Shown here: positions 14,410 to 22,020 of the stretch, piece after piece
Layout of the letters: every line of letters starts with the position of its first letter
Position numbering within the stretch: position 1 is the stretch's first letter
The notes under the pieces: model-generated
The model's input: only the letters and a program-made list of their open reading frames with translations
What the model was told of the DNA's origin: nothing
The model's database searches: none
Virus record (IMG/VR): IMGVR_UViG_3300048597_000066
Span: 1-35,701 of that record
Length of the DNA stretch: 35,701 nt
Origin: a virus
Reading direction: 5' to 3' (one strand)
Translations under genes and position numbers: made by a program

Positions 14410-15016
14410 CCCTGCGTCACCTGAATGGATCATGTCGCGGAAAGGTTGCCTTACCGGCTCGCGCATGGCCGCGGCGATGAGCTTCCGCAAAGACGGCAAG
14501 GAATCCGCCGAGCGCGAAAAGCTGAAAATCGAACTTCTCGCCGAGCGCATGACCGATATCGCCGTCGATCATTACGTTACGCCCGCGATGCAATGGGGAC
14601 TTGACCACGAAGCCGACGCGATCCGCGCCTATGAGTCAGTCAGCGGCAACATTGTTGCGCCGGCCGGCTATATCCCGCATCCGCACATTGAACATTTCGG
14701 CGCGACACCCGACGGCCTAATCGACGATGACGGCGTATTCGAGGCAAAGTGCCCGACTACTCCGACGCATTTGCGCTGGATTCTCGCTGGCGAAGTGCCT
14801 GGCGAATACCGGCCGCAAATGATCGTCGAAATGCTGTGCGCGCGGCGCCGGTTTGCGGACTTTGTTTCATACGATCCGCGCATGCCTGCGAAGCGGCGGC
14901 TATTCGTCCGGCGCTACGAACCGAAGGCCGAGGAAATCGCCGCGGTCGAATCTGCGGCGGTTAAATTCCTTGCGGAACTTGATGCAATGTTTTACGCTGT
15001 CGTGGAGGGCAACTGA
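14396..15016 (+). CDS. YqaJ/lambda-type 5'-3' exonuclease
   Basis: 206 residues. It begins with the typical region SPEWIMSRKGCLTGSRMAAA (family R..-.-GxTxS). The middle has AMQWGLDHEADAIRAYE. The active-site block FGATPDGLIDDDGVFEAKCP follows, with the Asp of PDG and Glu-x-Lys of the FEAKCP motif, and then EYRPQMIVEMLCA with the family Gln. It belongs to the PD-(D/E)XK class and would digest one strand of duplex DNA to feed the RecT-like protein. An alternative start is ATG at 14402. It overlaps both neighbours, and its stop touches the next ATG. Confidence 0.9.
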   Translation: MLMIDPASPEWIMSRKGCLTGSRMAAAMSFRKDGKESAEREKLKIELLAERMTDIAVDHYVTPAMQWGLDHEADAIRAYESVSGNIVAPAGYIPHPHIEHFGATPDGLIDDDGVFEAKCPTTPTHLRWILAGEVPGEYRPQMIVEMLCARRRFADFVSYDPRMPAKRRLFVRRYEPKAEEIAAVESAAVKFLAELDAMFYAVVEGN

Positions 15017-15246
15017 TGGCCGCCGAAGTTCTGAGCGCGTTTTACTGGCGCGAGCAAATGGCGCCGATTACCGGCCGGCCTGAATATCGGCCGAAGCCGC
15101 CAGCGCGGCGTAAGTCTGCGGAGGCGGAAGCGTTGCGGCGGCGCGTTGTGGCGTTGATCGGTGCCGGGATATCGACGGCGGACATAGCGCGCGAGATTGG
15201 ATGTTCGCAGAGGTATATCCAGGTATTAGCCAAGGGGAAGCCATGA
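15016..15246 (+). CDS. small helix-turn-helix protein
   Basis: 76 residues. A basic N-terminal arm (RPKPPARRKSAEAEA) precedes a clear helix-turn-helix of the resolvase/HTH_38 kind (LRRRVVALIGAGISTADIAR, then EIGCSQRYIQVLAK). There is no further domain, so it is probably a DNA-binding regulator rather than a recombinase. It starts at the last base of the exonuclease stop and ends by overlapping the next gene's ATG. It could control the array of related genes that follows. Confidence 0.7.
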   Translation: MAAEVLSAFYWREQMAPITGRPEYRPKPPARRKSAEAEALRRRVVALIGAGISTADIAREIGCSQRYIQVLAKGKP

Positions 15247-15893
15247 CCGCCCACATCAACCGCAACCCCGAGGCTATCGCGCGCGTCCTTGGCGATGAGC
15301 TTCCGCCGCTGCCAAACGCTCCGCATCGGTTCGCCGTGCAAATAACGAACTCGGGCGAGCGGATGGACTACACCGCAAAAGACATGCGCGAATACGCCCT
15401 CGCCGCCGCCGCTCCTTACAAGGCGAGGGTCACGGAGCTGTTGCGCAGCCTTGAGGAGCTGCGGGAATTGCGGCTTAAATACAAACCTTACACGGACGCA
15501 TTTGAACGCGCCGAGAAAGCCGAAGCCGAAGTCGCTCAACACAAGGCGAGGATCAAAGAGTGGGAGGAAAAAGCCGCAAACTGGCTCGCTTCGCCAGAGG
15601 CAGCAAAGCAGTTTGCTGGATACCGCGAACTGGCGTCGCGCGCCAAGCGTGCCGAGGCCGAAGTCGAGCGGCTGTGCTCGCAGCTACCTGCTGAAATGCA
15701 GGAATGCACAATCCGATTTAAGGAGTGCGAGAAGGGGCACGGCTGGCTGACCGCTGACAACTGGATACAGCATGGTTGCCCGACGTGTGAAGTCGCCAAG
15801 CTGCGGGAGTTGCTGCGGGAAGTTAGCTGCCGAGCAACATTGCCGGATGGAATGATCGAGCGGATTCGCGCCGCACTCGTGGAGAAGCCATGA
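15243..15893 (+). CDS. coiled-coil protein with Cys pair
   Basis: 216 residues from ATG at 15243. A short N-terminal domain (INRNPEAIARVLGDELPPLP) is followed by a long charged coiled coil (ERAEKAEAEVAQHKARIKEW, then AKRAEAEVERLCSQL). A Cys-rich region comes last (CTIRFKECEKGHGW and HGCPTCEVAKLRELL), which may bind zinc. The end ERIRAALVEKP resembles the module ends seen in the following genes. It overlaps the next gene by 4 bases. This kind of mosaic, Ea22-like accessory protein is common in temperate proteobacterial phages; its function is unknown. Confidence 0.7.
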   Translation: MTAHINRNPEAIARVLGDELPPLPNAPHRFAVQITNSGERMDYTAKDMREYALAAAAPYKARVTELLRSLEELRELRLKYKPYTDAFERAEKAEAEVAQHKARIKEWEEKAANWLASPEAAKQFAGYRELASRAKRAEAEVERLCSQLPAEMQECTIRFKECEKGHGWLTADNWIQHGCPTCEVAKLRELLREVSCRATLPDGMIERIRAALVEKP

Positions 15894-16183
15894 CCTCACG
15901 CGATGAACTGCCGCAATTGATTGAGCGGCTGGAGGCGCATGCAGAATTACACGACAGCCTCGCGCAATACGATCTTGAGCAAGCACAGTGGGGAAACGAC
16001 TTGCGCAAAGCCGCCGCCACCCTCCGCAAGCTGGCAGAGCAGAAGCCGGTGGCGACCGTCGTGGACAACAATCAACCTGGCTGGCGAAACATCGTTGTGA
16101 CTGATCCGCACGTCACGCTCGATGTCGGAATGAAACTCTTCGCCCTACCAGTCGCCGCGCCAGCGCAGGAAAAGAAGCCATGA
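15890..16183 (+). CDS. modular accessory protein, array member 1
   Basis: 97 residues. It starts with MTSRDELPQLIERLEA, followed by a helical segment (KAAATLRKLAEQ). The short beta module is KPVATVVDNNQPGWRN, VTDPHVTLDVGMKLFALP, and the protein ends VAAPAQEKKP. The KPVA-to-(L)(F/Y)A-x-P module recurs in phage Ea22-like accessory proteins. The first 30 bases are nearly identical to those of the genes at 16180, 16742 and 17575, which shows duplication. The stop overlaps the next ATG. No enzymatic motif is present. Confidence 0.7.
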   Translation: MTSRDELPQLIERLEAHAELHDSLAQYDLEQAQWGNDLRKAAATLRKLAEQKPVATVVDNNQPGWRNIVVTDPHVTLDVGMKLFALPVAAPAQEKKP

Positions 16184-16749
16184 CCTCACGCGATGAACTG
16201 CTGCGGCTGGCGGAGCGGCTTGAGGCGGCTGCTGGAGGAAATGAATGCAGCCTTTGGGCAGAAGCCGCCACCGTGCTCCGAGAGATGCTAGAGCAGAAGC
16301 CGGTGGCGTATGTGAGGCGTCTAGATGAGCCAAGCCCGCACTGCATTACCGATATGAAATATCGAGCATGGAAAGACGCAGAAGATGGAGTGCAGTATCA
16401 GCAACTCTACGCCTTCCCCGTCGCCGCGCCGGCGACGTGGAAGTTCGACAAAACGTACTGCTCACAATGCGGCGGCGAGTTTGGGCCGGGGAATCATGGG
16501 TATTCGCATTGCGCGGGCCACGCGCCAGCGCAGGTACAGGCCATCGCAGACGGCGCAGACCTCTACGCCGCCCCTGTTCCTGCCGTCGATCTTGAGGCAA
16601 CACCAACGGCAGACGAACTAAAAGAACTGGCGATGCAGTACGCGCGCACAAAGAATCCCGAAGATTGGGACCGATTCGCAGAGAAAGCGCACGCAGTAGG
16701 TGCCGCCTTTGCCGCTCACTTGGACAAGCTAGGAGGGAAGAATGACTGA
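16180..16749 (+). CDS. modular accessory protein, array member 2 (zinc-ribbon-like)
   Basis: 189 residues. The N terminus MTSRDELLRLAERLEAAAGG and the segment AATVLREMLEQKPVAYV repeat those of member 1. A longer module ends YQQLYAFPVAAPA. It adds a Cys/His cluster TYCSQCGGEFGPGNHGYSHC that could bind zinc, then a second end module QAIADGADLYAAPVPAV. An acidic C-terminal helix domain (ELKELAMQYARTKNPEDWDR) follows. It overlaps member 3 by 8 bases, with GGAGG before the next ATG. It looks like a fusion of one copy of the common head with extra domains. Its function is unknown. Confidence 0.7.
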   Translation: MTSRDELLRLAERLEAAAGGNECSLWAEAATVLREMLEQKPVAYVRRLDEPSPHCITDMKYRAWKDAEDGVQYQQLYAFPVAAPATWKFDKTYCSQCGGEFGPGNHGYSHCAGHAPAQVQAIADGADLYAAPVPAVDLEATPTADELKELAMQYARTKNPEDWDRFAEKAHAVGAAFAAHLDKLGGKND

Positions 16750-17578
16750 CCGCGATGAACTGCTGCGGCTGGTTGAGCGCGGAACCGCCTACCTATCTGG
16801 CGGCGGGCTGTTCAACCCGGAGCTTGCCGACCATCAAGCGGTCAGCGAACTTGTGCGTGAATGTCGAGACGCACTCCGCGCGATAGCGGAGCAGAAGCTA
16901 GCGCACGATAACAGCGTTCAAGTTACCGTGCCGCATCCGATGTTAAGCCCGACGCACTACTGCAAGGACTGTGGCGCGCTCTGGCGGCAGAATGACGATT
17001 TTTCAGTATCGCTGCGATCTTCGCATCCATGCGAGGCGTGCGACAACGCGCCGGTTGGCGGGCAGTTATTCCCGCTAACCGAGATTCCGCTTCCTAGCAT
17101 GCCTCCCGTGAGCGTGCGGCCGTTCGGCTATCTCAAGCAAACATCGACCGAAAAGAACCCGCCGCACGGGTGGTCTGTTTGCTTCAAGGGCGGCGATGTG
17201 CCGATATTCACTGCACAGCAAATGGATCAACTGCGCAAAGAAGCAGAGCGCGCGTGGCGCGAAGTTGATGCCATCGCCAAAGAACGCGACGAGCACCACC
17301 GCTGGCGTAAGGAATTAGCAGACGATCTAGGCGAAGTCGAACGGCTGCGTGACGTGCTGGCGCGCACAGTAAACGCGCAAGAAGCGGAATTGCAGGCGCT
17401 TCGCAAGTTAGCGCATGCTTACGAAACGCTGCGCGCCGAAGCCGAGGAGTGGGAGTGCGACGGTCTAGGACTATGGGCGCAGCATGGATGGTGGGAACCA
17501 GTAGACGACGCGATGGAAGGACTTGACGTGCGGCAAGAGCCGACCCCGATGGAACCACATCAATCTGGTTTGTTATGA
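16742..17578 (+). CDS. modular accessory protein, array member 3 (Cys cluster and coiled coil)
   Basis: 278 residues. The head MTDRDELLRLVERGTAY is a variant of the common start. It is followed by ECRDALRAIAEQKLA, then a Cys/His cluster (HYCKDCGALW and HPCEACDN), likely zinc binding. A segment RPFGYLKQTSTEKNPPHGWS follows, which resembles the KPVA/FGY display module. The second half is a long coiled coil (QLRKEAERAWREVDAIAKER, then EVERLRDVLARTVNAQEAEL). A strong RBS (GGAGGG) precedes the ATG. It overlaps member 4 by 4 bases. No known enzyme motif was found. Confidence 0.7.
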   Translation: MTDRDELLRLVERGTAYLSGGGLFNPELADHQAVSELVRECRDALRAIAEQKLAHDNSVQVTVPHPMLSPTHYCKDCGALWRQNDDFSVSLRSSHPCEACDNAPVGGQLFPLTEIPLPSMPPVSVRPFGYLKQTSTEKNPPHGWSVCFKGGDVPIFTAQQMDQLRKEAERAWREVDAIAKERDEHHRWRKELADDLGEVERLRDVLARTVNAQEAELQALRKLAHAYETLRAEAEEWECDGLGLWAQHGWWEPVDDAMEGLDVRQEPTPMEPHQSGLL

Positions 17579-18303
17579 CCTCACGCGATGAACTGCTGCG
17601 GCTGGCCGAATGGTGGGAGTCTTGGGGCACTCAAAGGCTTGGAACCACAGACGGACAGATGGCAGACAAGACCGCCGCCGCGATCCGCTCCCTGCTGGCG
17701 CAGAAGCCGGTAGGCAGGGTAAGAGTGTGGAACCGTGGCGGCTCCGGCGAGTTCAAAAGCGTCGAAGGGCTACACGCCATCGCAGATGGCACAGACCTCT
17801 ACACCGCCCCCTTTCCCGCTGTCGAGCAAGCTGCCCGAGCAGCGCCAGCGCAGGACGATGAGCCCGACATTGACGACTTGTCCCGCGCGAGCGCGCCGCT
17901 GAAAGTAACCGGGCATCTTGTGACAACGCGAGCAGCACCAGCGCAGCCAACCGATGTATTGCGCGATCACCGCGTTTTGCTCGCCACTTGCTTGCTTCAC
18001 CCGCTGCCGCTATCGCTTGCGAATGCGATCAAAGAAACGTTATCAGCGCCAGCGCAGCAGAGCGTCAGCGACCCGGACTGCAACTATCTGATGACTGCCG
18101 GGAATGTCTGTAACAAGTGCGGCCGCATTCACAGGGCAGCGCCAGCGCAGCCAGAGCCCTATCAGGTCGTCGCGGCTCAACGCGCCGAGCGAGAGAGAAA
18201 GAAGCTGAGCGACGTGATTGAGTATCAGATCCCAGCGACAGAAATGGATGCGCCCGTAGTTCACGTTGGGCCGGCGCAGCAGAACGGAGGAAAGAATGAC
18301 TGA
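17575..18303 (+). CDS. modular accessory protein, array member 4 (AAPAQ-linked)
   Basis: 242 residues. It starts again with MTSRDELLRLAEWWESWG, then AAIRSLLAQKPVGRVRVW and the end module HAIADGTDLYTAPFPAV, nearly as in member 2. The rest is a chain of short segments separated by AAPAQ-type linkers, five in all. One segment holds a Cys cluster (DPDCNYLMTAGNVCNKCGRIH). The mosaic build suggests repeated recombination at the linker DNA. No good RBS precedes its ATG, so it may depend on coupling to member 3. Its function is unknown. Confidence 0.7.
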   Translation: MTSRDELLRLAEWWESWGTQRLGTTDGQMADKTAAAIRSLLAQKPVGRVRVWNRGGSGEFKSVEGLHAIADGTDLYTAPFPAVEQAARAAPAQDDEPDIDDLSRASAPLKVTGHLVTTRAAPAQPTDVLRDHRVLLATCLLHPLPLSLANAIKETLSAPAQQSVSDPDCNYLMTAGNVCNKCGRIHRAAPAQPEPYQVVAAQRAERERKKLSDVIEYQIPATEMDAPVVHVGPAQQNGGKND

Positions 18304-18586
18304 CCGCGAACAGTTCGAGGCGTGGGTTAAATCTCGCGGCGGGGATTGCATGAAGAAAGGCACGCCGGGGGAGCCGATGTATCTATCGTCGATGACGCGA
18401 GAGTGGTTGGCAGCATGGCAAGCCGCCCGAGCAGCGCCAGAGCATCCAGCGGAGCGGGTGCTGTTGACGCGCAACACGTTGCGCGATGAGTCTGCGTGGC
18501 GAGAAAGCCGCCTGCCGTCGCCCCCAGAGAGTCTGCAGCGATACGGCCGCGAATACGCATGGGCCACCATCGAGCGGATCGAATGA
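18296..18586 (+). CDS. modular accessory protein, array member 5
   Basis: 96 residues from ATG at 18296, preceded by GGAGGAAAG. The head MTDREQFEAWVKSRGGD is a more distant form of the common start and matches the phage pattern in which a short domain ends WLAAWQAARAAPE. It ends with YGREYAWATIERIE. It is the last gene of the rightward operon and faces the leftward lysis operon tail-to-tail. Its function is unknown. Short proteins of this kind (FExW...WxAWQA) are frequent in proteobacterial phage accessory regions. Confidence 0.7.
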   Translation: MTDREQFEAWVKSRGGDCMKKGTPGEPMYLSSMTREWLAAWQAARAAPEHPAERVLLTRNTLRDESAWRESRLPSPPESLQRYGREYAWATIERIE

Positions 18587-18590
18587 TGCG

Positions 18591-18605
18591 GCGGCGCCTG
18601 GCCGC
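18591..18605. terminator. candidate hairpin between convergent operons
   Basis: A 5-bp stem GCGGC/GCCGC with a 5-base loop lies in the 18-base gap between the last rightward gene (ends 18586) and the last leftward gene (ends 18605). It is followed by TATCCTT on the plus strand. It is well placed to stop both transcripts, but the stem is short and there is no real T-tract. Confidence 0.35.
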
Positions 18606-18817
18606 TATCCTTCGACCGCCGCACCGGCCGGCAGAATCGTCAACTTGACCCGGACGCAGTATTTGCGCCCGCGAATTTCTACCGGCCGGTAAAGGTCAAT
18701 CCGGCCGCGCATCGGCTCGAGCGGGTGCGCGGCGACAAGTTCAGCCGCAGCAGTTTCGCAAAGCTGGCGCACCGTGAACCAATCGACCGCCGAATCGGGG
18801 TCAATGATTTTCGGCAT
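18605..18817 (-). CDS. small hypothetical protein after the spanin genes
   Basis: 70 residues. It has a helical first half (DWFTVRQLCETAAAELVAAH) and a beta-rich second half (MRGRIDLYRPVEIRGRKYCV, then RVKLTILPAG). It overlaps the Rz stop region by 17 bases and is the last gene of the leftward operon. It is not recognised. The composition is normal and the overlap supports translation. Confidence 0.65.
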   Translation of the reverse strand: MPKIIDPDSAVDWFTVRQLCETAAAELVAAHPLEPMRGRIDLYRPVEIRGRKYCVRVKLTILPAGAAVEG

Positions 18818-19337
18818 GGGTGCGTGGCCATGCCTTCAGCAAGGCGTTTACTTCGGCGGCCCGCTCGTCGTGAGCGCGCGCAGCTTGTCGATATAGGTCT
18901 GTGCCCTCTGCGAGTAGTCCAGCGCCTTCGGCAAGTAAGTCTGCGAGTGAGCCGGCGCGCTGCTGACAGGCGGCGATGGAATCTTGACTTCCGGCGCCGG
19001 AGGCATAAGCGGCGAGTTTGTCGCGCAGCCGGCCAGCATCAAGGCTAACGCGCACAATCTTGGCGTCACGGTCGGCAATTTCGGCTTTGGCATGGGTCAA
19101 ATCCTCGCGGGCGGTGTCAATCGTCAATTGCAAGGCTTGCTGCCGCCTCAGAGCCGCCGCAGCCGCTTCGGCCGATAGTCGCTGCCATTCCGCCACTTGC
19201 GCGGCGTGGCTGGCCTTTGCGCGAGCCAGATCGGCGCGCGCGCCGCTTCCGCCCAAGCGGTAGGAAAAGGCGGCCAGAATGACGACGCTAACGCCGACCA
19301 GGATCAACCGCCAATTGAGCAGGAGCCAAACGGGCAT
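18801..19337 (-). CDS. Rz-like inner-membrane spanin
   Basis: 178 residues. One N-terminal membrane anchor (LILVGVSVVILAAFSYRLGG, about 11-30) is followed by a long periplasmic Ala/Arg/Glu coiled coil (QVAEWQRLSAEAAAAALRRQ and DLTHAKAEIADRDAKIVR). This is the layout of i-spanins, which reach across the periplasm and fuse the two membranes with Rz1 at lysis. It directly follows the endolysin gene (overlap of one base) and contains the Rz1-like gene in another frame. This nested arrangement is diagnostic and marks a Gram-negative host. Confidence 0.85.
   Translation of the reverse strand: MPVWLLLNWRLILVGVSVVILAAFSYRLGGSGARADLARAKASHAAQVAEWQRLSAEAAAAALRRQQALQLTIDTAREDLTHAKAEIADRDAKIVRVSLDAGRLRDKLAAYASGAGSQDSIAACQQRAGSLADLLAEGAGLLAEGTDLYRQAARAHDERAAEVNALLKAWPRTHAENH
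18848..19093 (-). CDS. Rz1-like outer-membrane lipoprotein spanin, nested in Rz
   Basis: 81 residues read in a different frame inside the Rz-like gene. A basic start and hydrophobic h-region (LCALALML) end in a lipobox LAGC with acylated Cys23. The short mature part is Pro-rich (NSPLMPPAPEVKIPSPPVSS), as in Rz1 proteins. It would be sent to the outer membrane as a lipoprotein and bind Rz there. It is somewhat longer than lambda Rz1 (60), with a C-terminal helix LPKALDYSQRAQTYIDKLRA that could pair with Rz. Confidence 0.85.
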   Translation of the reverse strand: MPKPKLPTVTPRLCALALMLAGCATNSPLMPPAPEVKIPSPPVSSAPAHSQTYLPKALDYSQRAQTYIDKLRALTTSGPPK

Positions 19338-19987
19338 TAGGCGGTTAGAACTTCGATAAGGTCGAAATAGATGCGGCGGCGCTCATCGGCTCCCACGGCT
19401 ACCTTGTTCGGGTTGCCGCGGTTGACTAGCCCGCTAATGCAGTCGATCAATTCGTCATCGGCGAACTGGTTAAGGGTTGATCCCGCCCACCGTTGATCTG
19501 CCCACCACCAGGCGGACGCCAGCGCCGCGTCCGGCATCTGCAGCAGCAATTCCGGCTCGCCGACGTAATCGACTTTAAGCCCTTCGGACGCGCGGGCATA
19601 GTTTCGCCGCCCCGTAAGCTGGATCAAGCCGCGGCCAATGTATCGCGCGCCGTCGCCCGGTTCGGTGTTGCCCAAATCCTCGCGGCCTCCATAGACGGCC
19701 TCGGCCAGCGCCTTCGGGTTGCGCACGAACGGCGCGGCGTCGGCGATTGTCGGGAAGCGGCGGCGGCCGAAAACATCAACGATGCGCTGCGGACTTGTGT
19801 AAGTCAGGTTTTCTGACCATCGCGTCAGAAAGGCTGATTCGTGCGCGCACTGAGCAAGGAATGCTGCAGCGCGGCGCGGGGTGTCAATCTCAAATGCCTC
19901 TAGCGCCTCGTCTAGCAAGGGCGCCCATCTTTCCGCCCGCTCGGCCGGTATTTTCAGGCCGGCTGCAAGCTGGCTGGCGTCCAACAT
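19337..19987 (-). CDS. endolysin, glycoside hydrolase family 19
   Basis: 216 residues. It contains the GH19 catalytic block AAFLAQCAHESAFLTRWSE, with Glu50 and Glu59 as likely catalytic acids. Next comes LTYTSPQRIVDVFGRRRF and the substrate-binding stretch GDGARYIGRGLIQLTGRRNY (111-130). GH19 phage enzymes cut the glycan strands of peptidoglycan. No signal peptide, SAR segment or cell-wall-binding domain is seen, so it should need a holin for release. The gene lies between the holin-like gene and the spanins, as expected. Confidence 0.93.
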   Translation of the reverse strand: MLDASQLAAGLKIPAERAERWAPLLDEALEAFEIDTPRRAAAFLAQCAHESAFLTRWSENLTYTSPQRIVDVFGRRRFPTIADAAPFVRNPKALAEAVYGGREDLGNTEPGDGARYIGRGLIQLTGRRNYARASEGLKVDYVGEPELLLQMPDAALASAWWWADQRWAGSTLNQFADDELIDCISGLVNRGNPNKVAVGADERRRIYFDLIEVLTA

Positions 19988-20001
19988 GGTGCGATCCTTG
20001 G

Positions 20002-20439
20002 CTATCGAATAATCGAGCTTTTCTTTGGCCGCGCTGGCGGCCTTTCCTCGTCCGTTCCAATGATATCGCCATGCGCATCGTCAGGCGCGCGGCGCTGCTG
20101 GCTAAAGCGATCGACGGCTTGATTTGCCGCCCTGCCGATAACAAAAATTCCTAGGACGCCGAGGACCAGGTTACTAACGGCCGGGTCAATGCGATTCGAC
20201 AGGACGGCCAGCACGGTTAGCCATACGGCGAGTGCCGCGAATACCAGCAACGTGAGCTTGTTAACGCTGGCCTTCGGCGGGTTGCCCTCTAGCAGCAAAT
20301 CGACGAGGCGGAATTGATTTGCGTCACGATTGATTCGCCACATGCTGACAAGGAAAAACACGATTCCGCAGCCTGCCGTGATATAGATCAAGACGCGCTG
20401 CCAGCCGGCAGTGCTGATGCAGGCCAGAAAATCCGCCAT
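20002..20439 (-). CDS. holin-like membrane protein (three spans)
   Basis: 145 residues from ATG at 20439, overlapping the previous stop by one base; an upstream start at 20454 is possible. Three hydrophobic segments lie at about 15-34, 62-81 and 88-104. An amphipathic loop sits between the first two, and a charged C-terminal tail follows (RFSQQRRAPDDAHG). This is consistent with a class I-type holin, though longer than most. Position directly before the endolysin supports the role of releasing the enzyme to the periplasm. No sequence family is recognised with certainty. Confidence 0.6.
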   Translation of the reverse strand: MADFLACISTAGWQRVLIYITAGCGIVFFLVSMWRINRDANQFRLVDLLLEGNPPKASVNKLTLLVFAALAVWLTVLAVLSNRIDPAVSNLVLGVLGIFVIGRAANQAVDRFSQQRRAPDDAHGDIIGTDEERPPARPKKSSIIR

Positions 20440-20825
20440 CAATGCCCAGACCAAATCGCGGTGTTGATTTCTTCAGGCCGCACAATCCCGGCTTTGACGC
20501 GGCGCAGTTCGGTTTGCATTTCACTGATGATTTTGCGCTTGACGCTGTTTTCGCGCTCAAGCTCAAGGATGCGGGCATTTGCCTGCGTCATCATTTCGCG
20601 CATCACTTGCATGTCATTGCGGATGCGCTCTAGTTCGCGGTCTTGGCGCGCAATGACTTTCTGATGCCAGTCGTTCGCGTACCGCTCCGCGCCGTCGGCG
20701 GCGAAGTCCCGGCGCAGCTTGCGTAAGCCGTAATACCCGGCCGTCACCGATGCGAGCATAGACGCCGCAATGGTGCCGAGGATTGACAGCCAGTCGGAGC
20801 CGTTCACGGTTGATGCTGCCGGCAT
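20439..20825 (-). CDS. membrane-anchored coiled-coil protein of lysis cassette
   Basis: 128 residues. The N-terminal hydrophobic segment WLSILGTIAASMLASVTAGYY (about 12-32) is followed by a long charged coiled coil (DRELERIRNDMQVMREMMTQ, then ARILELERENSVKRKI). It sits between the tail fibre gene and the holin-like gene, overlapping both. Small proteins like this are found in many phage lysis regions and may act as a second holin, an antiholin or an anchor. It could also be a virion protein at the end of the tail operon. Confidence 0.6.
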   Translation of the reverse strand: MPAASTVNGSDWLSILGTIAASMLASVTAGYYGLRKLRRDFAADGAERYANDWHQKVIARQDRELERIRNDMQVMREMMTQANARILELERENSVKRKIISEMQTELRRVKAGIVRPEEINTAIWSGH

Positions 20826-21943
20826 TAGTAGAGAAGCGCGCCAGAGAAGCGGCTATATGCCTGCGTATCCAAAACAAAAAGCCCCGACAGCGCAGAATTT
20901 AGGATGACTTGCACGGTTTCCCCGGCATTTAGCCGGACAACTACGGAAGTCGAAACGCTGAACGTAACGCCGTTGGCATACAGGAACGAACTGCCGGCAA
21001 CGTCGCCCGCGCTCGAGCATTGGATACGCATCTGCGCGCCGAGGTTTGCGCCGGTCGAATTCGTGAACTGTGCGGACGCGCTAAACGAATAAATTCCGGC
21101 GACCGGAGCGGTAAACACGCCGGTTGATGCGTTGTAATTGCTGCCGGTGTCGAATTGCTCGGTGTTGAATATCAGCGTTGTGCCGCTCGTCTGCTGCGAC
21201 GTTGCGCGGAATGCGGCAAACGCCGGCTGCGTCGTTCCATTGTTCAGCAGCCGCCCGGTGCTGTCGATATTCCAGGCGGCGGCCGTTGCGTTGTCCGCAA
21301 AGCCGCGGCTCGCAAACGTTCCGCCCGCAACCGTCGTGTTGCCTGTGATCGTCGTTGCGCCGGTAATCGACGTGGTGCCGCTTGCGGTAATGCCGCCCGT
21401 GGTGACGGTCAGGCCGCCCGCCGCAACCGTTAGCCCGGTCGAGAACTTGCCGGCGCCCACAACATCAAGCCTCACCGTCGGCGACGCGATGCCGATTCCG
21501 ACATTCTGCGATGCGTCGATCGCCATAGCATTTGCGCCGGCCGTCGCCACGCCCAACACGTTATTCGAGATGCGATAAAACCCCATCCCGGTCGAGTTGA
21601 GGAACGAAATCGACGGCGCGGCAACGGTGCCGTTGCCAAACAATCCGGTCGCGCCGCCGCCTGGCGCGGCGTTGATGTTGTCTACGGTCCAAATCAGGTT
21701 ATCAAGCGCGTCATGCAACGCGAACTTGTACGCGACGCCTTGCTCGAGCCATACGTTCGCCTCGCCGCGCGCATCCAACACGACAGGATTCGCGTTTGCA
21801 ATCGTTCCGGTTTGATCCGTATACGTTGCATACGGCGTCGAAGTTCCCGCGAGGTAGGTATAAAGCAGGCCGCCCACCAGCGGAGCGCCGAGGATGTCGC
21901 TTGACGAGAACTTAGCCGGCGGCGAAATAGTTACATCTGGCAT
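20825..21943 (-). CDS. tail fibre with C1q-like tip
   Basis: 372 residues. The N-terminal part (GAPLVGGLLYTYLAGTSTPY, then LDARGEANVWLEQGVAYKFA) is a common head-binding domain of podovirus fibres and spikes. A middle Thr/Gly-rich repeat region (TVTTGGITASGTTSITGATT) would form a trimeric beta shaft. The C-terminal 130 residues (GTTLIFNTEQFDTGSNYNAS, then GIYSFSASAQFTNSTG and RLNAGETVQVILNS) have the C1q/TNF-like jelly-roll pattern often used for receptor binding. It is probably a receptor-binding appendage. No adjacent chaperone gene or self-cleaving chaperone domain is seen. Confidence 0.82.
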   Translation of the reverse strand: MPDVTISPPAKFSSSDILGAPLVGGLLYTYLAGTSTPYATYTDQTGTIANANPVVLDARGEANVWLEQGVAYKFALHDALDNLIWTVDNINAAPGGGATGLFGNGTVAAPSISFLNSTGMGFYRISNNVLGVATAGANAMAIDASQNVGIGIASPTVRLDVVGAGKFSTGLTVAAGGLTVTTGGITASGTTSITGATTITGNTTVAGGTFASRGFADNATAAAWNIDSTGRLLNNGTTQPAFAAFRATSQQTSGTTLIFNTEQFDTGSNYNASTGVFTAPVAGIYSFSASAQFTNSTGANLGAQMRIQCSSAGDVAGSSFLYANGVTFSVSTSVVVRLNAGETVQVILNSALSGLFVLDTQAYSRFSGALLY

Positions 21944-22020
21944 GCTAGACCCCTATGGAACCTGTTGAGCGTTGGCTAGCGACTGCGCTAGGCATTGCGG
22001 TATGGGCATTCATCGCGTCG

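Larger units (their letters stand above)
15890..18586 (+). repeat. tandem array of five related genes
   Basis: The starts at 15890, 16180, 16742, 17575 and 18296 share the motif MT(S/D)R(D/E). The first four keep nearly the same 25-30 bases (e.g. CGCGATGAACTGCTGCGGCTGG). A second repeated element is the short DNA GCGCCAGCGCAG coding the PAQ/AAPAQ linker. It appears near 16160, 16523, 17847, 17938, 18049 and 18139. The proteins differ in inserted Cys clusters and coiled coils between these shared elements. Confidence 0.8.

Noticed and set aside
18266-18295. Earlier start of the last rightward gene
   Set aside because: The ATG at 18296 has GGAGGAAAG at proper spacing and matches the shared array start; the upstream extension lies inside the previous gene.
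21944-22020. Possible small gene in the gap between fibre and ejection protein
   Set aside because: Only a short minus-strand frame and the start of an antisense shadow ORF are present; neither has an RBS or sensible composition.
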